A stretch of 64,000 nucleotides of DNA from Sclerotiophoma versabilis (GCA_012274445.1 JAAROD010000093.1:1178001-1242000), one strand, 5' to 3'. Shown: positions 46,214 through 59,082, counted from the stretch's first letter. The notes: generated by a model from the sequence alone, not told the origin. A program made the numbers and translations.

Positions 46214-47996
46214 ATGAGCCTATGGTGTTTGCTCTTAGATTGGAATGTGGGAAGTCGTAGATGGAAACGGGTCGGCGTAACGCAGCGATCCAGGGCTCCA
46301 AAAGGGAGCTTCATTGTCAGCGATGGCGTAGCCAGTGCTCCGCCTCGCATATGTTTGCGATAGATTGTTCTCGAATCAGTGTTTGTCGGATGCATGCTAC
46401 CGATGGTGGATCTGAGGCCGATAGAGATGCTTATGCGTTATTAGAAAAGTTTTGAATGCACTCAATCTCAACTGCGTCGTTAACCGACAAGATGAAATGG
46501 TCAAGTCGTCCCCCGCATGATGCATGAAACAGTTACCGCAGTTCTGGTTTGTGGGTTTTCCAGAATCTTATGTTGACAAAGGCGACAAGAATAAAGCGGC
46601 ACCGCCCGTCTTTGCGTCACATCTGAGACATCAAGTCTGTCCAATATCTTTTCATCTGAGTGCTGTGCCTCGCTACCGGATAAACTCGACCAGACCTGTT
46701 GAAGCTCTCCAAGAGTTCAAAGGCCATGACGGAAATTCTCATGTCGCAAGACAAAATGCAATATCTGTGAATGTTCAGCATTGAGTTGGTCATGGGGCCC
46801 ATGAACATTCTAAAGTTGCGATCGGTAAATGAACTCGTAATCTTCGTTCGCATTGCATCGCCGATATATGGTGCTAATGTTCAATTGCCGCGGCGTTTTC
46901 GCGGTATCCATGGTCACAATCTTGCTTAACACGGGCCGATATAGCTCTCTTTGGGGTATCCTGTCACTGTTTGTGAGGAGAAAAAGAGGAGCTGAGCGCA
47001 GCTCGCATATGTGTGTCGTCATTCTTGAAGCCGGATAGCTGCTTTTAGTCCGGGAAGCTGTTTTGAGGCCGACAAGACAAGCCCGCAAGCTCTTTCGAGA
47101 TATCGAAGATGTTGCTCCACCCTTACTCGAGGCATTGCAATCAGTCTCAGGCGAGTGGCAGTCTTGGAGATGCAGCCCTCATCTATCGTATGGCGCCCGC
47201 CGAGCTCGTCGCTGCTGTGTGCCGTCTTCTTATCGAGTCTCGAAGCTGAAGGACGCTGTTCAAAGGGTGCCTGAAGGCTCGGGAGACCTGAAGATGTTAC
47301 TCTGCGACACGCACCAAGCCCCATTCTCCACCAATCCCCGCACTTTCGCCGTATGCCGCTAAGACGAGCCGTCAACAATTCGTCGATGGGTCCAGATGGG
47401 GCAGATGGCGATGGTTAATAATGGGCAGAATAACGTTATTTCATTGGTGCAATAATTATATCCTTGGCGGCCGACTTAGAAACCGACGGATAAATCCAAG
47501 ACCCAGCAGTCGGCAGACGCAGCACGGTTCCCGCCCTGACCCACATGCGCCCAACTCCCCCAGAAGATGTGACTTTAGCGGCCACTCTTACGGCATATTC
47601 ACCGTCCAGCCATAGGACGGGTTTAGAGGGAGACAAACGCGCGGGTTTTGCGGAAGCTTGGTGCTTCCTCCTGGCCTGGATGTGGTGCTATCTCTCTATC
47701 AATCTTCAAGCGCACGGCGACCAATCTTCACCCTGTTTTATATTGCATCAGACGGGTCGACCTGCAGCCACCCTCTGTCTGAGAGGCCTGTATTCTTCCA
47801 TACACTGCCCCACAGGCCGGGCCCTTCGTCGACGACACGGAGACATGGTAGAGGCGGCCGTTCGAACCATTCAGTCGTATACCGCCCGTCGCATCCTCGC
47901 CGAAATCCAACACCGCATTAACGGCTTCAACACCTACGGTTAACACTACCCACTTCGAGTAGCGCGCGACACCCAGCGCTCACATTCCAGCCTCAA
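46214..47996. other. Intergenic, about 1.8 kb
   Basis: No supported gene. The final 300-400 bases are the likely promoter of the quinate-repressor-like gene. Confidence 0.5.
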
Positions 47997-50054
47997 ATGG
48001 CGACCATGGTGCAGGCTGAAAGCGTAACTACGACGCACCTCAAGACTCCTGAGGTCACGATCGATGTTCAGGAGATTCCCAGCGCAGTCAAGCCGTCGCT
48101 GCTGATCCTCCACAACGAAGGAGAGGAAGACATTGTCGGTATCTTCGCAGATGTACTGGGCCAGAAGTGGGAGTCCACTGCCTCAGTAGAGGCTGTGAAA
48201 GCAGGGCCGCCAGAGACGGTCTACGGTTTGAAGAATGGGCTTGCAGGCGCACAGCTGGACGGCTGGGACCGGTCAAGATTGCTGATCAACACACACCGTG
48301 TGGACGGAAGTTATGAGTTGGACGAAGCCCTTACTGACCGCTGCGACTACGAATACCTTTACACGCGCACGCCCTTCTTTCGCCGAGATGTCTCACGGTA
48401 CCTCTCTTTGATCTTGGGGCAGATTGCGCCTCACAGGGATCTGGCGAAGAAGGCGCGCACAACGCTGATCTCCACGACCTTCCCTGACGTACACGCCGCA
48501 TTACCGAACCTCGATATTCTCTCAGTTGGCGCAGACGCTATAGAGATACGTGTGGATCTGCTGGAAGAGCCACTGGCAGACGGAACGGTGAACAAGGCGC
48601 CCGTCAAGGTACCCAGTCTGAAGTATGTGGGAGAGCAGGTCATGATCCTGCGCCAGCGCACAGAGCTGCCCATCATCTACACAACACGATGCACCAACGA
48701 AAATGGCCGATTCCCTATGGATGATCCCAATCTCTTTTACAAATATTTGGCGCGCGCGATACAATGGGGTTGCGAATACATTGATGTGGAACTGTGGTTG
48801 CCAGAGGAGATTAGACGGAAACTGGCAGAGCATAAGGGCTGCAGCAAAATCATCTCTGCGTTTCACGACTTCTCTGGCACGTTTCAGTGGACGGCGCCGG
48901 AGACACAGAGACTATTCGAACAGGGAGCGGTGTACGGCGACATCGTCAAGATGTACGCGCTAGTAAATTCCATGCAGGAAAATTACGAGCTTGAGTACTT
49001 CAGGTCGACTATCCAGACAAAGTACCCACACCCGCCTTTCTCTGGACTCAACATGGGCCCAACTGGGCAGCTGTCGCGTACCATGAACAAGATCTTCACT
49101 CCGATAACACATCCACTGCTGCCAATGATTGCAGCGCCTGGCCAATTAAGTGCTGCCGAGATTAACGCAGCACTCCACACCATGGGCCAAGTACCAAAGC
49201 AGGATATCTATGGTATCGGCAGTGTCCGGTCCACATCACAAGCAATGTTCTTCGAGAAATGCTTTAATGAGCTTAGTCTCCCGCACTCATTCATGTTTGC
49301 GCCGAGAGCGCCAAAGGCCTCGATCGAACACATTCTTCGACGTCCTAATTTTGGAGGAGCATACATTAATCCTCCATTAGCGGCATCGTCAGCTGCATAT
49401 CTACCCTCCCTGTCCAACGCTGCGCGGGCCATCGGACAGGTTGACACGGTGCTGGTACGCCCAGGCACTAACAGCCCATCCTTCATCGGCGACAATGCGA
49501 GATGGAAAGGTATTCGCGCAACATTGACCCGCGATTTCGTGCCCTCGGCATACAGCGGTGCAGCTGCACTCCTCCTTGCCAGCAACGAGGCTGATGCATC
49601 AGCGTCAATCTTCGCACTGAAGAGTCTGGGCATAGGGCCCATTTACACAATAGGTTTCCGGTCAAATGGCCCACTGTCGACCGACGTGCAGCCGGTCCGG
49701 TCAGTCGAGGACGTCAAACGATTAGAACAGCCCTTTGTTATCATTTCAGCGCTTCCAGCAGAGAAGTCGCTGCTTGTTGTTCCTTTGTTGAAGCACTACA
49801 GAGTTGATGGGCGTAATGGCAGCACGAACGGGCATGGCAGCGCAGGAGGGAAGCCTGCAGGCAAGGTGTTCGTCGACTTGGCTAGTGGGCCCCGTAAAGC
49901 TGACCCACTGGCTATCGCAACGTCGGCGGGATGGACTGCATATGGAATCAGTGACGTCTCGGCGTGGACAACAGTTGAAACGCTCAGACAGCTTGTTGGA
50001 CAGAACGTATGCTACGATTTCGTACGTTTAGCATCCGGGAGGGGTCTCTTCTAG
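47997..50054 (+). CDS. qutR: AROM-derived quinate-pathway repressor-like protein (QutR/Qa-1S type)
   Basis: An intronless gene of 685 residues. It is built from the C-terminal part of the AROM pentafunctional enzyme: a shortened shikimate-kinase-like piece without a P-loop (about residues 1-145), a type I 3-dehydroquinase domain (about 155-370) and a shikimate-dehydrogenase-like domain (about 385-685). The dehydroquinase part keeps S-A-F-H-D-F-S-G and D-I-V-K-M, which carry the catalytic His and Lys. The dehydrogenase part has lost its signature: the substrate Ser-x-Ser site reads R-S-T-S-Q and the N-V-T-x-P-H-K block reads Y-I-N-P-P-L. This is the known origin of the fungal quinate repressors QutR and Qa-1S. 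No other quinate gene lies in the window. Confidence 0.82.
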   Translation: MATMVQAESVTTTHLKTPEVTIDVQEIPSAVKPSLLILHNEGEEDIVGIFADVLGQKWESTASVEAVKAGPPETVYGLKNGLAGAQLDGWDRSRLLINTHRVDGSYELDEALTDRCDYEYLYTRTPFFRRDVSRYLSLILGQIAPHRDLAKKARTTLISTTFPDVHAALPNLDILSVGADAIEIRVDLLEEPLADGTVNKAPVKVPSLKYVGEQVMILRQRTELPIIYTTRCTNENGRFPMDDPNLFYKYLARAIQWGCEYIDVELWLPEEIRRKLAEHKGCSKIISAFHDFSGTFQWTAPETQRLFEQGAVYGDIVKMYALVNSMQENYELEYFRSTIQTKYPHPPFSGLNMGPTGQLSRTMNKIFTPITHPLLPMIAAPGQLSAAEINAALHTMGQVPKQDIYGIGSVRSTSQAMFFEKCFNELSLPHSFMFAPRAPKASIEHILRRPNFGGAYINPPLAASSAAYLPSLSNAARAIGQVDTVLVRPGTNSPSFIGDNARWKGIRATLTRDFVPSAYSGAAALLLASNEADASASIFALKSLGIGPIYTIGFRSNGPLSTDVQPVRSVEDVKRLEQPFVIISALPAEKSLLVVPLLKHYRVDGRNGSTNGHGSAGGKPAGKVFVDLASGPRKADPLAIATSAGWTAYGISDVSAWTTVETLRQLVGQNVCYDFVRLASGRGLF

Positions 50055-51008
50055 AGTCGAGTAATCAAGACTAGTTTTATACAGATGAGTTTTGGAAACG
50101 ATTTGTGGCTGATACGCGCCGTGATTGCATGAGTAACGTAGAGTGTGGCATAATCATCAGTCCTGTTTTCTGCATCCAGCTGATTCACCGCCAATCATTG
50201 CCGCAGGTCTCCGGCAAACCCAGGTCATCCTGGGTGGCTCGAGATGAGGGCTCCCTGTGGGCTGAGCACAGGAGTACTGCACACTGCATCGACCACATGC
50301 TGGCAGATGCACAGATTCTGGATTGGTTCGCTTGCAGCAGTCTGAGCTACCCCGGATTTCGAGAAGTCGAAAGGTGTACGTGCAACTCATGCTCCGGCGC
50401 CAAAGTACCGCGCTATGCCGTCCGCAGAATGATGCGTAAGACGCATGCAATCTAACGCCCAAATTGCAGCGATTTGCCAGAACTAGAACCGAGGCAGGGT
50501 GCGCTGCTGCAGAGGATTGAATTTAGTGGACGACTGACCACTAGCCTCCGCCCCCAGCCATGCCCTCATGATGCACTCAGTTTTGCTGCCTCTCCGCACT
50601 TGCGTGCCCTTGGCTTCGACTGCTTAGATGCGCCATAGCCACGCCGGCGGCGACAAGCATACCGTACTCGGCCCAACGGTGCTTCACCACTGCCGCACGG
50701 AGATAGGCCGAGATCGTCCATCACGCGGTACCCCAACCGTTCTAGCACTTCCTGGCATTGTGCTGCGACTCACGCACGCGAACTCGTGCCAGTCGGAGAG
50801 GGCGCTCGCTCCCGCAAATGCTCATCAAGCCTTGCCGTCCGTGAGCCCCCTGCGCGTCCCCACTGCCAGAGGCCTTAATTTGAACTACTGCAGCTGGCGC
50901 TGTGCATGCTCGTTGCCGTGAGCTTTCTTCTTCCTAACGTCTTATTCGCGCTGTGACGGTTGCTGGCCGCCATATCATGATTCTTTGTTGTTGCTCGCCA
51001 GCGTTATA
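50055..51008. other. Intergenic, about 950 bp
   Basis: Between two genes on the same strand; upstream control region of the Zn2Cys6 regulator. No gene seen. Confidence 0.5.
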
Positions 51009-53896
51009 ATGTCTACCGAGGTCTCGCAGTCACTGGCAGCCGCAATGTCGAGACCTCAGATCGGCATCGACCGCCTGCCTGCCCGCCGGGTTTCGAACGA
51101 GCCGCGTGAGGCCATGAATTGCAAGAGTTGTCGCAAGCGAAAGGTGGTGTAGCTCTTCCACATGGTGACGATGCTGCTGACAGGCTTTCTATAGATCAAG
51201 TGCAACCGTACACGGCCAACCTGCGAGGCCTGTCAAGTGTTTGCTGTTCCTTGCATCTACGGTATGCTCCACTTGCCGAATGGTGCTTGCAAACATGTGC
51301 TAACATCGCGCCAGACGCAGTGCCCAAAAAGAGAGGACCCAAAACCGATGTTCTCGAAGCCCTATTGAAGCGCGTTGATGGCCTGGAAAAGCGCCTCCAC
51401 TCTGAAGGAAAGAGCGATGAGCTGGTTGAGGAGCTCTCGTCTGCCCTTCACGACGCTGCCGATAGTTCCAAAGCGTCCAAGGCCTCACCAAACACACAAC
51501 CTGCCGTCGACATAACCCCAAACCATGGCAATGCAAACATCACCAACCAGTTGATGTCGCCTATTGAACCGAGGTGCGACCTGCAACCGCCCTGGCTTGA
51601 GCTCTTTCCGCGTGCTAACAGCTAGCAGCATACAAACACCAGCGCTTGCTCCAGATCTGCTGCTCGATACCTACTTTGCAAGGATACACGGAAAGCCCTA
51701 CCACATGCTAGACGAGGCGACAACACGGCAGCGATTGCAAGCCAACCAACTACCATCACATCTAGCCTTCGCTATCTACGCAGTAAGCGCAAGGTATGAG
51801 ACTCGCATTAAACGCAAGCGCTCTTCATCTGACCCTCCCAGATATGCACCTCATTTTGGCGGCTACAACGCCGCAGTCCGGATTGGCTCAGAGTATGCGC
51901 GACGAGCACGATTGGAGCTCGATATCGATGAACCCTCAATCGAAGCTCTGCAGACATTGATGCTACTTGCACAGGCAAGCTTCCAGCTAGGGAAGGGCAA
52001 GAAGACTTTCATGCTGCTCAGTACGGTTCACGTCTCCCCTAGCAGCGAATCGGACGGCTAACACTACGCTCAGATGCTGCAACAAGCATGGCGTTTGCCC
52101 TTGATCTCCACCGCGAACTACCACAGGGGATGAAAGTTACACCCGCCGAACGAGAAGGTCGACGACGACTGTTCTGGTCATGCTATCTCATGGATCGATT
52201 CGCAGCCACTGGCTCCAAGCGCCCTTCCTTAGTACCAGACGAGTCGATCGTACTCCGCATGCCAAGCTGGCAGCTACATCCCGGCGCGATGCTGTTAGAA
52301 GGCGACTACTTCCCCAACGGACAAAACCTGCAATACATGGGTGGCTCTGGAAAGGGAGGACAGGGTAGCATGGGTATGCTCATTGGGATAGCAAGAATCC
52401 TTGGGATTACGAATCGCTACCTTGCGGCTGGAGGAGTCAAGGGCGACTCACACTTTCCCTGGCATTCACTCTCAAACCTCTCCAAGATTCGCCAAGAGCT
52501 CGACATCTGGGCTTCAGAGACACAGGATACCTTTACTTCGATTGAGGCACTATTCGGTCAGCCTGACAGCACTATTCTGGTACTCTCGAAGCTAGTGTAT
52601 CATTTGATACACTGCTTGATCTACCGTCCGTTTTTACCGGTAGATCTCACTGAACTCTCGGGAACCTCGCAGCACCAACCATGGCAAATTGAAGCAACAA
52701 ACTTGTGCTTTTTGCATGCTAATGCAATCGCCGAACTAGTGGAGATTGGCAGAGCCTCTTCTATCATAGATTGGCCGGCTTTCGTAGGCTACTGCGTATG
52801 TACAGCTGGTACTATTCACGTACATGGAGCGCACTATCCTGCAAGGGAAGGAGAGGTTTTCTCGGTCAGTGCAGAGTTCCTGTCTCGCGAGATGCAGCAG
52901 CTCTCTGAGCTACGTTTCATCTGGGCTGGCGCGCAGCATCAGCGGGAGACACTGCAGACCATTTACGGCTGTCACACAGAGCTCGTCACATCGCTGGCCA
53001 GCAACCCAATGCGCTTTTCACCGGTGTTCCAACTTGAGGACTTCTTCGATAGGTACCCAGGCCAAGTGTTTGATGGATCGCACGTTACATTTACTGAGAT
53101 TCAAGTCGAGTCTATCCACGAGAGGTAAGTATCAGGGCTAGTGGAAATCCAATTCTAACGTTTTGGTAGCCTCACAACCTACAATATCGAACAGCGCAAC
53201 AATATGTACATGAGCAGCGGTATTGTTGGAAACTCTCATGGTTACCAACAGCAACAGCCTACCCAGGCGCAGCAGTCACACTACTCGAATGGCCAGCCTA
53301 ATAAGAGGCGCAGAGCAACCAATTCGAAGGCAACCCCACAGACACAATCGGCTCCTCTGTCGACACCTACATCCACCACATATCCTCCGACCGTCAAGAC
53401 TTCTCGACCCTCCGATGCCGGTCTTTCCGACACAACCTCGAACCCAAGCCCCGGCGATACGAGGGTCAACGGATCCACGAATCCCCCTCACGCGCCTTTC
53501 ACACCACCACCGAATAACAGCACGATGAACATACACGGCACCACTAACGGCACCGGCAACGGCCAGGGCGGTGGTCTCGCCCTTCCATTCAGCCCAAACT
53601 TCTCGTTCTCGCCACTGCCGCAATTTGCAAGCCTAGCACCGTCGCCAGTGCCTCGCGCGGCAAACCTCAACTCTAACGACACCTCAATATCGCATTTCGA
53701 TCCGATGCTCAGCATGCCAACACCCTACGACCAGCAGCCGACACCAGGCGCCGGAAGTACGTCAGGCGCGTCGGTGCACACAGATCCAGATAGCAAGGAT
53801 CCATTCCTGAGTCTATTGGAGCAGCTCGCAGAGAATGAGGTTAGCCGCGGTGGGCCCAGCGAGCTGGACTTCTTTTTGAGTGGACAGAGTGGATGA
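51009..53896 (+). CDS. Zn2Cys6 transcription factor with fungal_trans domain
   Basis: Six exons (51009-51143, 51195-51261, 51315-51573, 51626-52020, 52074-53124, 53170-53896) encode 877 residues. The cluster C38-x2-C41-x6-C48-x6-C55-x2-C58-x6-C65 is split by the first intron and is complete only after splicing. A basic linker K-K-R-G-P-K and a coiled-coil (L-L-K-R-V-D-G-L-E-K-R-L) for dimer formation follow. The middle-homology (fungal_trans) domain covers about residues 185-560, with R-R-R-L-F-W-S-C-Y-L-M-D-R-F. The C-terminus is a Gln/Pro/Ser/Asn-rich likely activation region. It lacks the AROM-like body of QutA, so proximity to the repressor-like gene does not make it the quinate activator. 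Target genes unknown. Confidence 0.9.
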
Positions 53897-56759
53897 TTTC
53901 TCACAACTGCCTGAAGAGGATACACCTCCGCGACAGTTCCGCGGTACATTCACAAACTCTCCGTCGCATCAGATCGATATCCACATTTCGTCATCAGTTC
54001 GCTTCAGTAAATATTGTAAAAGCTTTGAAAGCTACAGCACGGCATTTTTAGGGATACCATAGGAGGGATCAAAAGATTAGGTATCGTTATCAACTTTTTT
54101 TTGGACAGCAGCGAGGCGCTCAGGGGTTCTGGAATCCGGTGCATGAATCATCGACACCGCATCATGGGATCACGTACAGGAAAACGGTCATGATCAACAT
54201 GACCACATACCAGCCATATCATATTTGTATATTGTATCTTACCAGCTCCGAGCAGCCACTTGGCAAACTGCAGGAAAGCTAAGATTAGACCTGTTCTTCG
54301 TTAGGAGGTCCTTCTCATTCGTGAGTACTACGTGCAAGCGGAGGTTCTCAGCACAGCTAGGCAGCTCATTGGCTATATTTGCAATTCGCTTGTTGTAGGT
54401 TGAACCCTTCAGCGATGCCAAGTTGGTGCTCGGAGCTAGTAAGGTGCAGTAATGAGAGAATATCATTACCTCGCAGCAACATGCATTGCGACGCACTGCA
54501 TGTACCTCTGTACACCATCTTGCCAGTCCGGTAACCTCAATCCTTCAAAGACGCTCATCACGAGCAGATGCATGGGTACCCAAGTACAAGGACCTCGGTG
54601 GCAGCGCCGATCCATTTGTCCTCACGCCACACCACATATGGATCTCATCGATGATCTCCACCTTCGTGTGGTTCTCCACACACACACCTCCACAACCCGT
54701 TTTCTGGTTAGACTAGCCCACTAGAAGCGAAGCGAAGCTCACCACCAGCGAACTTGCAGCCTCTACAGCTCCTGCGCAACGATACGAATCTCTAGATACA
54801 ATTTGCTACACTGCTCGCAAGTTTTCGGTGATTAGCTAATAGTTATTATTGTCGTTGATTGTTGTAGTGTTGGGAGTAGGATTCACGTGGATTTGGCTGG
54901 TGGTAAGCCTCGCTTTTCCGGGTGTCTAGTCTATTCATGGAGTGGAAATCAAGGACGGGCCTGCTGCCCACAATAGCAGCGTAACCGGCCCGGCCGCGGA
55001 GATTGATGCAAGTGGGTTAGCGTGCATGGCACTGTATGCGGTCGAGCTGGTCGAGCGACACCCTTGTCGGTGACAATGATCGATACCCTGGTACAGAGAG
55101 TGCACGGGCGACCCCAGATCTGCTCGACCAAGCACCCCGGTTTCATGATCCTAGGCTTCTGCAGATATGCGCAGTGCATGTAGTGAAAGCTCGTGATTTG
55201 TTTGCGGAGACGAACGCAAATGCCAGGGGAGGTGTGTTTGGGAGCGCATGGGAGATGAAAGGGAGCGAGATTGTGGTTGTAGCGTGTTGGAGCCTAGCTG
55301 TGTTGCTTTTCTAGCTGAACATCGAGAAGCTTTGTATCTGTGTGGATACTTGCCCTCTCTCTCTCTTTCTCTCATATACTGCATGCTAACTGTAGGCATG
55401 CACCTCCAAAGCAACGTATTACGGACTCAATGCACACTGGATTTGAATCACCCTTCTCTAAATGGAGGGTGTCGAAGCATGCATTTTAGCACGTTCTGAC
55501 TTTCGCGCGGATCGCAACCACCACCGCGATCACATCAGCAGGAACAACCACGATTCTGCAGCCCACCGGAGTCGGAACTGAGCAGCCACGCGCTTCCTGC
55601 GTCTCCTCTGTCCCTGGCCACGGTCTGCGGTCCCTGCAGTATGTACCCCTCGTGGGCCGGTCTAGACAATATGGAAGTGATCATCAGGGTCGGTGAGGGC
55701 TACGACTGAATCGGAGCGGAGGGTATTTGTCCGTGGTCAGGGTAATGGTAAGGGGGCGAGGGCAAGTGGTAGGGCTGTGTTTGATCAACCAGACCAGCAG
55801 ATCTCAATAGGAGTAGGGCTTCGAGAACATGAACGAGTGCTTCTCGAATGTGGGTTTGCGTGAACCTGGGGTGTATGTGGTAGAAGCAAGATGTAGAGTG
55901 CTAGTCCTAGAGGTAGCGTTACGGCTTGGAATACCATGGTGACCCACTCCAGAAGTTTTCAGCATGCCCACTCAGCCACTTGCTTTTCGGGTCAAGTCAA
56001 AAATGCCAATGAAGAGTTTAGAATTGCGCAATAAACGCGGTACACAACCAATACCACTTGAAGCATTGATATGGTACACAGCATAGGCTTTGTGCGGTGA
56101 TGCGGAATAGGTCTACTAGTTAGATTACACCCCAATCCTGCCTAATTTTGCGTATACACAGTAATTCAATAGCTGGCTACATCTGTTAGTCGGCGGTGAG
56201 CTGAATTAAACTAAAAATCACTGCCGAGCACCCTTGCTTGCTACTCCACTCTCAAACTAATGCCGTGTGCCATAGTATTCACTATTCAAGTCCGAGCGCT
56301 GGGTGGTGACGCTGAAAACTTCTTGGGGCACTATAGCACACATCGTGACATCAACGACTACGACAACTTACTGGTATGCAAGCGTGGAATACGAAAGCAT
56401 GTGTGACGGAAGGAGGGCAATATTGCGTGCATACGACGAAACAGCGGTTGCAAGCGAAGCGCGGGGAAAGCTCGTCCCTCATGCAGCGCCGGTAATTGCT
56501 TTTCGTAGCGTTCATGTCGGTAGACAAAAGCATGATAGGTGGGTTTGGGATACGGCGGATAAGGACGGAATGGCCTCGTATGTTTGATGGCTGGCTTAGT
56601 GGGCAATGCGTGTCATGAACTGCTTTAGACATTGGAAAGATAATCCCAAGCCAAATAAAGTGAACTTGGTATTTGCGTTGATCTATACGGATTCGTCTTG
56701 CACGGACGCCTGATCTACCTCTTACATGCTAGATACGTGCAATATATGCAGTACTGAGC
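53897..56759. other. Intergenic, about 2.9 kb
   Basis: Between convergent genes. Only short unconnected open frames and a CT-rich run at about 55355-55375. No gene supported. Confidence 0.5.
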
Positions 56760-58566
56760 TCAGGTCATGGTGACTAGCTCCTCAGCAGAGACGGGATGGA
56801 TAGCCTGCAGAAAGAGTTAGCCATGTTCGAGCAATACTGTACAACCGCCAAGTCCGCTTCCCCGCAACCACGGCCTTGTTCTGCTTGAGCTTGTCCCTGG
56901 CACGGCATCGCCATGCGCCTTACCCGCTAACACAGCACATGGTCCACGTGGTCGCGGGAATGGAAGGGAGGGGACAGGTCACACTTACCACGCAGTTGTC
57001 AAAGTCCTGCTTTGTAGCACCCATCTTGATCGCTACACCGAAACCCTGCAGAATCTCACTGCTGCCCTGACCAAGGATGTGCAGACCAACGACCTTCTCC
57101 TCTGGGCCGACGCAGATGATCTTGTATGCTGTGGGCTGCTTGTCCTCGGGCTCCATCATGGCGAAGAACATGGCTGTGAACTCGGTCTTGTAGATCTTGA
57201 CTTTGTCGCCGTACTTCTCGCGCGCTTCCGGCTCGGTAAGCCCGATGGATCCGATCTCGGGGTGAGCGAAGACAACGCTGGGGATGTTCTCGTAGATAAG
57301 GTGTGCATCCTTCTTGCCGCCGAACAAGCGATCCGACAGGCGCCGGCCGGCCGCAATAGCAACAGGAGTCAGCTCATAGCCGCGGTCACAAACATCGCCG
57401 ATAGCGTAGATGTTGTCAAGGGAGGTGTTTTGGTACTCGTCGGTCACGATGTGGTTCTTATCGTTCAGCTTGATACCAAAGTCCTTGATGTGGAGGTCCT
57501 CAATCTCAGGGACGCGGCCGGTTGCAAAAAGGACGGCTTCAACTTCAACGGTGCTCTCTTTCTTGGACTCGCTCTCTTGGTAGGTCACACGCTTCATGCC
57601 ATTGCCAATATCCTCAACCTTGGTGATCGATGTGCCCTTGTAAAGGTTGATGCCCTGGCGCTCGTACTCCTTTGTAACCGCATCCTGGACCATGGGGTCG
57701 AATGTTCGCAGAAGCTTATCGCCGCGGATGAAGAAGTGTGTCTTGGTGCCCAATGCATGCAGCATACCGGTCATCTCAACGCCGATGTACCCTGCGCCGC
57801 TTGTGGCGATGCTCTTCGGCTGCTGCTCGAGTTCGAAGAAACCATCGCTGTCAATGGTGAGCTCCTTTCCAGGAATGTCAGGCTTCTTCGGTCGGCCACC
57901 AGTCGCGATAAGGATGTGCTTCGCCTTGACACGCTGAGTACCTCCATTGTCAAGCGCGACTTCAACCTCGTTCTTGGCAACGAACTTCGCTCGTCCCCGG
58001 ATGTGCTTGATCTCATCCTTGTCGAGGTTCCTTTCGTAAATGCCATTCAGACGCTTGACGTAAGCATCGCGCTTGTTCTTGAAGTATGGCCAGTCGAACT
58101 CGGGCTGCTCCTTGACCTGGAAACCGTATGCCTTTGCATCCCTGAATGTCTCCGCAATCGCAGCAGCGTTCCATGTGACCTTCTTGGGCACACAGCCGAC
58201 GTTTACGCAGGTACCGCCATAGCGGCTCGATTCGATGGCGACGACCTTTGCGCCGTGCTTCGCGGCTCGTCGTGCAGAAGCGATACCTCCACTACCGATA
58301 CCAATGACGAGGTAGTCTGCCTCTTCGGTGTTGTTGACGGGAGCCATTTTGACTGTAGAGGTGGAGAAGTGGGATGAGAGGCTCGACAGACGCGCAGAAG
58401 CCAGTGTTACTTTGGCGGTAGCTTGGAAGTGGGACCGTGGGAGGAAGCTCGTGGATGGAGGGGTACTGTGGTAGAGACTCGACGTGTGAGCTCGCAGCCT
58501 ACAAACAATTGTTCTACGCATTAATGCAGCAAGTGGGGTATCACCTCGACTTATAAGATGACGCAA
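56760..58566 (-). CDS. glr1: Glutathione reductase, possible mitochondrial and cytosolic forms
   Basis: Exon 1 runs 58566-56989 and exon 2 is 56804-56760, with a 183-nt intron. The enzyme reduces oxidised glutathione with NADPH. Numbered from the Met at 58347 (467 residues): FAD motif G-I-G-S-G-G at 16-21, redox disulphide C-V-N-V-G-C at 47-52 and the catalytic H-P pair at 456-457 in the tiny second exon. In-frame ATGs at 58566 and 58521 add a basic, Ser-rich stretch of 73 or 58 residues with the look of a mitochondrial targeting sequence. Use of alternative starts would give mitochondrial and cytosolic enzyme, as known for yeast Glr1. The boundary start is therefore uncertain but the core is not. 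Confidence 0.95.
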
Positions 58567-59082
58567 AGACAGCTAGAATGGATTTGCAATTGGTCTTTAG
58601 TAAGCCTATTCGTCCGGTGTTCCAAAAGCAGAAAAGCTTCACTGCTTGGTGAGCGGCCCCGGAATGCGTGGTCTAGAAGACCGGACAAACAATTACTGAC
58701 AGAAGGACCGGGCTTATCACTTTGCAATACGCTTCGCGACTTGACCTGTACGTGGCGCGCAAAGAACGCGAAATATATGGGAACTGACTTTTTCGAAATG
58801 GCGATGACGGAAGCACTCGACTGCGGAAGGCGTGCATGACGCCAGGCCGCTTTGGATAGCTCTGCCGCACTGACCTCATCGATTCGACTCTCGCTGTAGC
58901 TCCACCACAGCTCGTATGATCACACATCAAGCTGCAGAACCTCTACGTGCACGACAGCTGAAACATTCTATTTAGCGACTGAATACTCACCAACGAGAAC
59001 TATATACCCACAAGTCTTTGATTGACCCCACAGAGCGACCACTCTACCTACGCCTATAACACTTTACGCGACTACCATAAAC
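58567..59082. other. Intergenic, divergent promoter region
   Basis: 516 bp between the glr1 start and the start of the small membrane-protein gene. No extra gene seen. Confidence 0.5.

Noticed and set aside
47040..47360. Plus-strand open frame of 99 codons with F-box-like helices
   Set aside because: Composition differs between frames and no start, splice or family support was found.
51009..53896. Identity as the quinate activator QutA
   Set aside because: QutA has an AROM-derived body; this protein has a fungal_trans domain.
57079..58377. 432-codon open frame opposite glutathione reductase
   Set aside because: It mirrors the exon of a certain gene, has no recognisable domain, and such antisense openness is common in GC-biased codons.
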